This document shows positions 57,155-64,000 of a stretch of DNA of 64,000 nucleotides, piece by piece. Both the position numbers and the translations under genes were made by a program. Location of the stretch: NCBI RefSeq assembly GCF_033958435.1, contig NC_134137.1, forward strand, positions 122,176,001 to 122,240,000, read 5' to 3'. The stretch's first letter is position 1; every line of letters begins with the position of its first letter. The DNA comes from Carettochelys insculpta (Eukaryota > Chordata > Testudines > Carettochelyidae). The notes below the pieces were generated by a model. The model was not told where the DNA came from and ran no database searches. It worked only from the letters and a program-made list of their open reading frames with translations.

Positions 57155-58596
57155 AGTGTTTGTGCAGCTTTTTGAAAATGCATTAAATGTCATGTCCTAT
57201 TGTTATTAAAAACTGCATTTAAACAGTAACTTACTTTTTTTAGTCTCAAATACAATAACTTTAAACAGATGTTTTACAAGGTTTAAGATCAGTAAGTTTT
57301 TTTGATAATCTTATGCATTCAATTAGAATAAATTGAAAAATAAATAGAAAAAATAGTGCTTTGAAATAAAAGACTACTTTTTAAAAAAAAAACAGTAACT
57401 TTTGAAGAATAAGTATTGTAAATGAAGAAATGTGAAATTAGAGTGTGCCATCTGCTAATCTTATTATCAGTACAATTTGGATTTTTAATAACTGTGATTT
57501 TTCTCTTTTGATTTGTAGCTCTACATACTGTACATATAATTATATGAAACAGTTGTAACCAATAGTTATAGTCTAGTTATAAAGTAACAAACTAGCCAAC
57601 TAGGTTACTCCCTACAATTAGTTTAATTTTAGCAAACTACCATTTCAGTACACAGTAATTACTGAAGACACCAAATCGATTGATATGGCCAATAAAATCC
57701 ATACAATGTCAATCACTATCTCTGATTTACTGTTTCTATGAACAGATATCCTGCAGTCTGTACAGCTTATATATATTTATGCATCTTTCCATGTCTGGAA
57801 TACAGAGCCTTAAACAAAGAATCAAGATCTTTCTATTCAATATAAAAATAATCGCCATTGAAAACATAAAGTTTGATAAATTTTCTTAGAAAGTTAATTA
57901 AAACATATGGTCCACCTGAAAAACTATTAAAGTACAGTCTGCAGGATGCAGACTTTTTCAATACTGTTTGTTACTTTGTATTCTTAAGGCATTTTAAAAC
58001 AGTCTATTTTGAAACATAATATTTAACATATTTAAAATTTACATGTAGTTGAATTGATCAATCTACTATAACTGTACTTTAGCATGACCATGGGAGTACA
58101 TATGCACTTTTAGTATTGTGAAAATATTACCATATTTAAGTGTGCCAAGGTTATCTAAAATAAGGTCACACGCTAATAAAACACAGATTGTTTAAAACTG
58201 GAACTTGTACATAAATGCTGTCTGGCATTTTGTCTGGTTTTGACAAAACAGCCCACTTATTATATAAAGTGGAACACTGTAAAATAAAGTAATATAAATT
58301 GTTTTTCTACTTTTCAGTGTTCACGTCCCAGTGATCAATTTATAGCTTGTACTCCTTTTAGTCTATTACTAATGTTGTACTGAATTACTGTTTCATTTAA
58401 ATATAAGTATGTGTTATAATTTTATTTGTTGTACTAGTGCAGATTGAAGTAATCCACTGCATATTCAACTGGAAACGTTTCCCTTGCAGAGAGTGTCCAA
58501 GTACAAAACAGGCCTAAAGTAATAACACTCTCTGTGGAAGAGGAAATGGAGATTGTTCGCTGAAGACTGTTCTCCTAGGATGGCAGCTATGTCTAT
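57155..58596. other. No recognised feature
   Basis: Very AT-rich; no repeat or protein recognised. Confidence 0.5.
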
Positions 58597-59032
58597 GGCT
58601 ACGTCTACACTAGCCAAAAACTTTGAAATGGCCATGCAAATGGCCATTTCGAAGTTTACTAATGAAGTGCTGAAATACATATTCAGCACCTCATTAGCAT
58701 GCGGGCAGCAGCAGCACTTCGCAATTGACGTGGCTCATCACCGCACGGCTCGTCCAGACGGGGCTCCGTTTCGAAAAGACCCCGACTACTTCGAAGTCCC
58801 CTTATTCCCATCTGCTCACAGGAATAAGGGGACTTGGAAGTAGGCGGGGTCCTTTCGAAAAGGAGCCCTGTCTGGATGAGCTGCACGGTGGCAAGGCACA
58901 TCAATTTCGAAGTGCTGCAGCTGCCTGCATGCTAATGAGGCGCTGAATATGTATTTCAGCGCTTCATTAGTAAACTTCGAAATGGCCATTTGCATGGCCA
59001 TTTCAAAGGTTTTGGCTAGTGTAGACACGGCC
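58597..59032. mobile_element. Palindromic foldback MITE, family A, full length
   Basis: 436 bp, exactly the length of the copy at 5201. GGCTACGTCTACACTAGCC ... GGCTAGTGTAGACACGGCC with TSD TAT (58594-58596, 59033-59035). Axis near 58815. Two ATGCAAAT/ATTTGCAT octamers, one in each arm. Confidence 0.9.
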
Positions 59033-60776
59033 TATGTGAAATACGTTACACAAAAGGGCAAGACACTGCTGACTAATGATAAACAGGCACACAGAGGCCA
59101 GTAGGAGGTGCTGAAGGGAGTCAGAGCACAAATCTGATCAAGAGATGAAGGCTGGTGACCTGACTGGAGATTGTAGGGAGGGAAACTAGGGAGTTAGGTA
59201 CTGACGGGGAGGATCTAGAGCAGTAGTATTCAGACCTCAGTGTTTCAGGAGCCAAGTTAGTGATCAACATTACCCAAAGAGCCAAAGTAGCGTTTGCTGT
59301 AGTATTATGTATTCATATTTAAACAGTATGATGAGAAATACATATATTATGTTACTCTCACCACAGAATGACTGACCAAGTAGTATTATTTATCAGCTTT
59401 AGTTGGTTAATAGCATAGTAAAAGCATCTGGATTGGTGAATAACTAAGTCATACAGTGTATTAATATCCTGTACTGCCAGAAGTGACGTATTCAAAAGCC
59501 ACTTGCAGCAGCTAAGCCTTAGCCTAAGCATGACTGATCTGGAGCCTTAGCACCTGATCCAAATCTCACTGAAGAACACAGAAAAAAACTTGCACTTATT
59601 TCAGTGGGCTTTGGAGCAGTCTCCTAATGAAGAATCCAGGAGGACTGCCAGACTGGGACATGGATGGGCAGTCAGTACCATCATTGCTCAGAGAAGCCTT
59701 AAGATCCAGATGGGTTAACCATTGGTCACAGATAGCAAGAGCTTCAGCAAGAAATGCCACTTCTGATAGGGGAGCTTAGGAGAAAGCAAAAAAGCATACT
59801 TTTGCACACTGCACCTGGCTGAAGAAAGTGCTCATTAAAGTGTGCATGAAGCCTTTCCAAAGAAATAGATATAATTGTACGTATCTGGAAAGGCAATTGT
59901 GCTGCCAGCAATTATCATGAAAACCAAAAGTTTTAATCTAATAGTTATTGCACTGTCGGGTGGAAAATATTTCCGTTGAATGCTTACTTTGTTATAAAAC
60001 TAAAGAATGGCTTTAACTTTAGTTTTAGTTGTGATGATACAATCCTATTGGTACTTATGACCCTACATCTACAATAAATACAGTGTCCCTGGTGAGAGAA
60101 GTGGTGGGAGGAGAGAGAGAAAGAGAGTAAGAGAAACAGAGAGAGCAGGTGTGTTAAATAGGAATATAATTTCTATGCAAATGTGTGCCATCATTTCCAA
60201 ATGGATGACAAGTCCACAAAGGGAGGGGGCGGGGACAAGGGGATTTAGTGCTGGATGCAAATTTTGTTTGAGATTTTATAAAATCGTAGTAAGAATAGCA
60301 TAGAAATGCCCCGCCTTTCACTAACTGGTTTTCCACAATTCAGATCTCCTAATTTGTACTGAAATGTTTTTCCTTCTTTCATTCCACTCAGTCTGCCAGA
60401 TGGACCAAGAGAAAATGTTAATTTTATGCAATCACTGCTGCTCATAGTTCATTCAATTCAGAGTTCTCTGTCAAAACTTCCTTAGTCATGATTAAAGGAG
60501 GGAGTATCACATCTATCATAACCATCTGGACTGAGAGCTACCAATCTGGACTGATTGGATAAAAGCCTAAACTACACTAGAAGCAAAACCTTTATTTGGG
60601 CTTAGGCGATGGAATTCTACAATTATGAACATAAACCATGCCTTGAGCTTGGCACTTCGGGTCTAATCTCTATTTCCTGAAATGTGGTGTGTTTACTGAG
60701 CCATAAGACAGCTAAGAGCACACTAATACCGAAACAAATTGTTAGCATTTTGTACCCATTTTGCACAACTGTCAAG
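59033..60776. other. No recognised gene; probable hAT fragment
   Basis: 59218-59520 (AGCAGTAGTATTCAGACCTC ... CCAAAGAGCCAAAG ... CAAAAGCCACTTGCAG) has the GAGCC / GCCAC wording of hAT MITE ends, but no clean TIR or TSD. The rest is unrecognised. Confidence 0.4.
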
Positions 60777-61342
60777 ATTTTACTCCTGGGGGGAATCCAT
60801 GTGACTGCACTCCTGCAGCAGGTGACCCACACCCTCACAGGATTCTTGTGCTTTCCCAAAGAAAATGGCCGGGAAACAAACAGAATCCCCCATGCGGGGG
60901 ACCAGGGGAATGACCACTGGCAAAGGGCTTTTTTCTAAGTTGGAGGGGTGGACTGCACCCTCCCAAATAGAGGCGAGGCACAGGGTTACATGCCACTGAC
61001 ACCTCCCACTATGCACCATTTCTGCAAGCACAGAGCTGTCCAGCTGAAGTACGCTACATCTCAGTTCTGCTGAGAGCCTGTAGCTGAATGCCACCTCCTG
61101 GATCTTAGTTCCAATTATTTTCCCCCTCTGCATTCTGGGAGACATCCTATTTTCATGCATCAGTGAGTGCCCGCAGTGGGGTTGGGTACAGGCAAGTGGG
61201 GCCTACAAGGTAAAGGAGGTTATGTGGGTAGCGGGAAGAGAAAGTGGGGAAAAAAAGGGAGTGGAATGGGCCAGGAGGAAAGCAATATGGGAATAGTCAT
61301 AATTTCAAAATGTTTGGCACAGAATTCCCTCAGGAGTAAACA
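60777..61342. mobile_element. Unclassified MITE with TTTACTCCTG ends
   Basis: TTTACTCCTGGGGGGAATCC at 60778 and, reverse-complemented, TTTACTCCTGAGGGAATTCTG at the right. Flanks AAGATTT / AACATTT suggest a 7-8 bp TSD, so perhaps hAT. Open frames inside are not recognised. Confidence 0.6.
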
Positions 61343-64000
61343 TTTACATAAGAAGAATTATACAATCTGAGTGTATCACATAATAAAATTGATCTCCTGA
61401 AATAACAAGTTTTCAGTTAAATCAGTGTGGATAAAAACCAATAATTTTATTAAAAATATAAAAATCAGATTTTCTTATTTAAATTGGATAGGTTTTGTTT
61501 TATTACATTATTGTATGTTTTTCTTCAAAAAAATAAGCCTCTTTAAAATAAAATTTGAATTTAATAAAAATGCATTACGGCCTAAACTTATTGTAACCTC
61601 TTAAAACATTTAAATAACAATTAAATATTATGAATCATTGAGCCACTATTAAAAACTGTGAGTTAAGCAAAAAAGAATCAAGGGAAAAACATCTAACTTC
61701 TGAGGTCAAGCTTTATAAACAGGACACAATAGGTCATGTACCATGGAAACTTTCTCACCACCTCATGGAAAAACAGTGATCTGGTCAGTAATTACCAGCC
61801 TTTGCTTGTGGATGATTTTGGGAATTTCAAGTAAACAGTCTTGCTGTGTCTCCTGGCATGGGTACAGAGATACAAATAAACAGGAATCCATTGATTTATC
61901 CTTTTCTCCCCCACCCCCACCCCACAGGCAAATAAAATACTTTAATCCAACAGGCATGTGCGTTATACAAACAGAAATGTTGGATTGTTTCTAGTTCTTT
62001 GGTTATTCTGAGGGGATGGGTAGGTGCGGGGAGTTATGCAATAAGGGAGAAGGAGCAGTGTGCACAGCCAGGTGACAGAGCAGGATACTGTGAAAAGACC
62101 AGACAACATGCTTCAGAGTTCAGCCTGAAGTGTTGATTTCAACGCTGGAATCAGGAGAGAAAAAAAGCTTTGGCTGCTGCAGGTCACAAAAGAGATGCTG
62201 AAGGCAAAAGAGAGGAGCACGTGTCAAATGCAAAACAGTGCAACAAAGAGATGCAGGACCTGGTTGTCAGAAAGAAATAACATTAAGAAAAATGCTCCTC
62301 AAGAGGCAATGACTTTGAAGATGTGGATATGTATTAACAACTGGTTAATAAGCTTTACTTATGCATTTCAAAATGTTTGTGTGCAAAATCCAACTTGCAT
62401 CTTAATTTGTCATGGGAATATTTATTATATTTATACCATTACAACTTTTTAAATGATTGTAATATAATCAAACATCCTAGGTGAAGATAACCTGTTTTAG
62501 CATAAATATTAGGCATTCATGAATTTTATCATTTACAATTTTTTCAGGCCATATAGTATGTTGCTAGAGATAAGTATTTAAAGAGACACAGGTTAATCCT
62601 TATGATTTATTAATCTCCCAATAAAACTACGTTTAGAATCAATTATATCAGTTAAACACTGGTACAAATACAAATAACTGCAGTAGAGAAAAATTACGTT
62701 TACAATCTCACTCCTTTAACGTAATGCAGTGAGTGATACTTAGTAATACTCGGTGAACATGACCCTCTTTTACCATTTTGTTTCAGAATCTATTTTAGAC
62801 ATAAGAGTTTACAAACATGCATCATCTGTGATGTGTACAACTTCAGAGTCATCTGCTGGTACCACCAGCAGTGCTGCGATGCAGCATATATCAGACAGTA
62901 AATTATTTGTATCAAGAAAAAGATCTTTCCTCATCGAGTCAAAACATGGATAAACTCATCATCAGAAGCTACAAATCCCAACAAGACTGCATACATGAAA
63001 AGATTACTCAATTCATTTATGCAACAAATTCTCCGAATTGGTTTGGTCAAAATAAACATTTCACTGACATGGCGTAGTCATTTCACTCAGGCTACCCTGC
63101 ACTGGGATGATCAGACATTGCTGGAGGGTTAATGGATACAGTGTATAAGAAGGAAATTCAACAGTGTGCAAAATATTGACAGGAAATTCATTAATCAAAG
63201 TTTTGATGGGTGGAGTAATGTTCACCATGATAAAGTAATAAGTGCTTGAGTGATAAAATAAGCTGGGATGGATTGTCTATTTTACAGAAACAATTACTAC
63301 ATTGGAAAATTTTCAAACAGAATATACTTCAAAGACTTCAAGGAAATACTGCAAATATAAGAAGAAATCTAAAACAGGAGAACAAACGGAACCTGAAAAT
63401 CATAACAGAGGGAGGCAGGGCTCATTTGATGCATGTTTTCGCCAGACACTTAAGTACATCTCCAACAATACAGGAAAATGTAGCTGAAACTGGAAAACAT
63501 GTCCAGAACAAAAATTTTGCTTCAGCATCCCTGAAGACAGCAAGAGGATTCACGCTAATTATTATCTAGGGGTATGATGAAATTCCATGGTTGACTGATT
63601 TAAACTATTTGTTAAGAACTGACCTATAATTGATGACAAATTGCAAAGACAATACTACCTTCACAGGTAGCAAAAGATGCACCAAATAAATCTAGCTGTA
63701 AATTAATGTGTTTTAATTCTTATATCAGCCAATAAAAAGGCACCTTTCCTTAGACTGAACATAACTGATGGAAAAATGGAAAAATCAGTTAAAATCTATT
63801 ATTTAAATCCAGGATTTCCATTTGGTGATTTAAATTGCCTACGTGAATCACCTTAATTTAAACGAGTCTACCCTGAGTCCAATTTAAAAAAAGTCCACTA
63901 GAGAAACCTAGTTTTCTAAGGTAACACCTCTATATGCTGATTTGACTAACTGACCACTGGGACAATAGACTGAGGATGAAGTTTAGTTTAAATATACTCT
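61343..64000. other. No recognised gene
   Basis: AT-rich. 61430-61560 and 63785-63860 have TTTAAAT-rich text like old MITE ends. The 107-codon frame at 63246-63569 (+) is Lys/Asn-rich with no recognisable domain or splice context. Confidence 0.4.

Noticed and set aside
63246..63569. 107-codon frame as a host gene exon
   Set aside because: Lys/Asn-rich, AT-driven, no domain and no splice signals that define an exon.

Overview
The window reads as a gene-poor, repeat-packed piece of a vertebrate nuclear genome, most likely a turtle or at least a sauropsid. The reasons are a CR1 LINE with its typical 3' end, a Penelope-like element (PLE) with a GIY-YIG domain, and many hAT, Tigger-type and PIF/Harbinger DNA transposons with their MITEs. 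The species call is inference. I found no convincing host gene exon, tRNA, rRNA or CRISPR array. All recognisable protein-coding sequence belongs to broken transposable elements.

Layout: 0-3 kb holds a decayed CR1 LINE split by a hAT-like insert with an 8-bp target-site duplication (TSD). 5-7 kb has palindromic foldback MITEs. 9.1-10.5 kb has two nested elements with TA-flanked inverted repeats around a G-rich minisatellite. 11.6-14.3 kb has hAT MITEs. 14.7-16.3 kb is a 5'-truncated PLE (RT plus GIY-YIG, minus strand) whose 3' tail carries a hammerhead-like core. 16.8, 23.9 and 44.3 kb are head-to-head inverted copies of PLE-type tails, two of them with 10-11 bp TSDs. 17.9-18.7 kb is a hAT remnant. 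19.5, 21.6, 38.9 and 49.9 kb are four copies of a 657-711 bp Harbinger MITE with 3-bp TSDs. 26-27 kb has a hAT MITE and an old CR1/L3-like remnant. 30.4-34.6 kb is the centrepiece: a 3.8-kb PIF/Harbinger element with convergent Myb/SANT-like and transposase pseudogenes, nested in another foldback element. 40-50 kb has hAT and Tigger-type MITEs and an octamer-rich foldback. 51-59 kb has a GC-rich composite, chimeric and nested foldbacks, a PLE 3' end, and intact 436-bp foldbacks. The rest is AT-rich sequence in which I recognise nothing.

How the parts fit: the terminal motif GGCTGTGTCTACAC links the many foldback MITEs to the PIF/Harbinger element, whose internal end sequences are also kept in the 0.7-kb MITEs. 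This is evidence in one window for an autonomous lineage and its internally deleted derivatives. The PLE and the foldback tails share a 3' region with a hammerhead-type catalytic core, which points to a second non-autonomous system moved by PLE machinery. Nesting gives relative ages: CR1 before hAT at 2 kb; hAT before the Harbinger MITE at 21-22 kb; foldback MITE before the PLE-tail dimer at 23.9 kb; one foldback element before the Harbinger at 30.4-34.6 kb.
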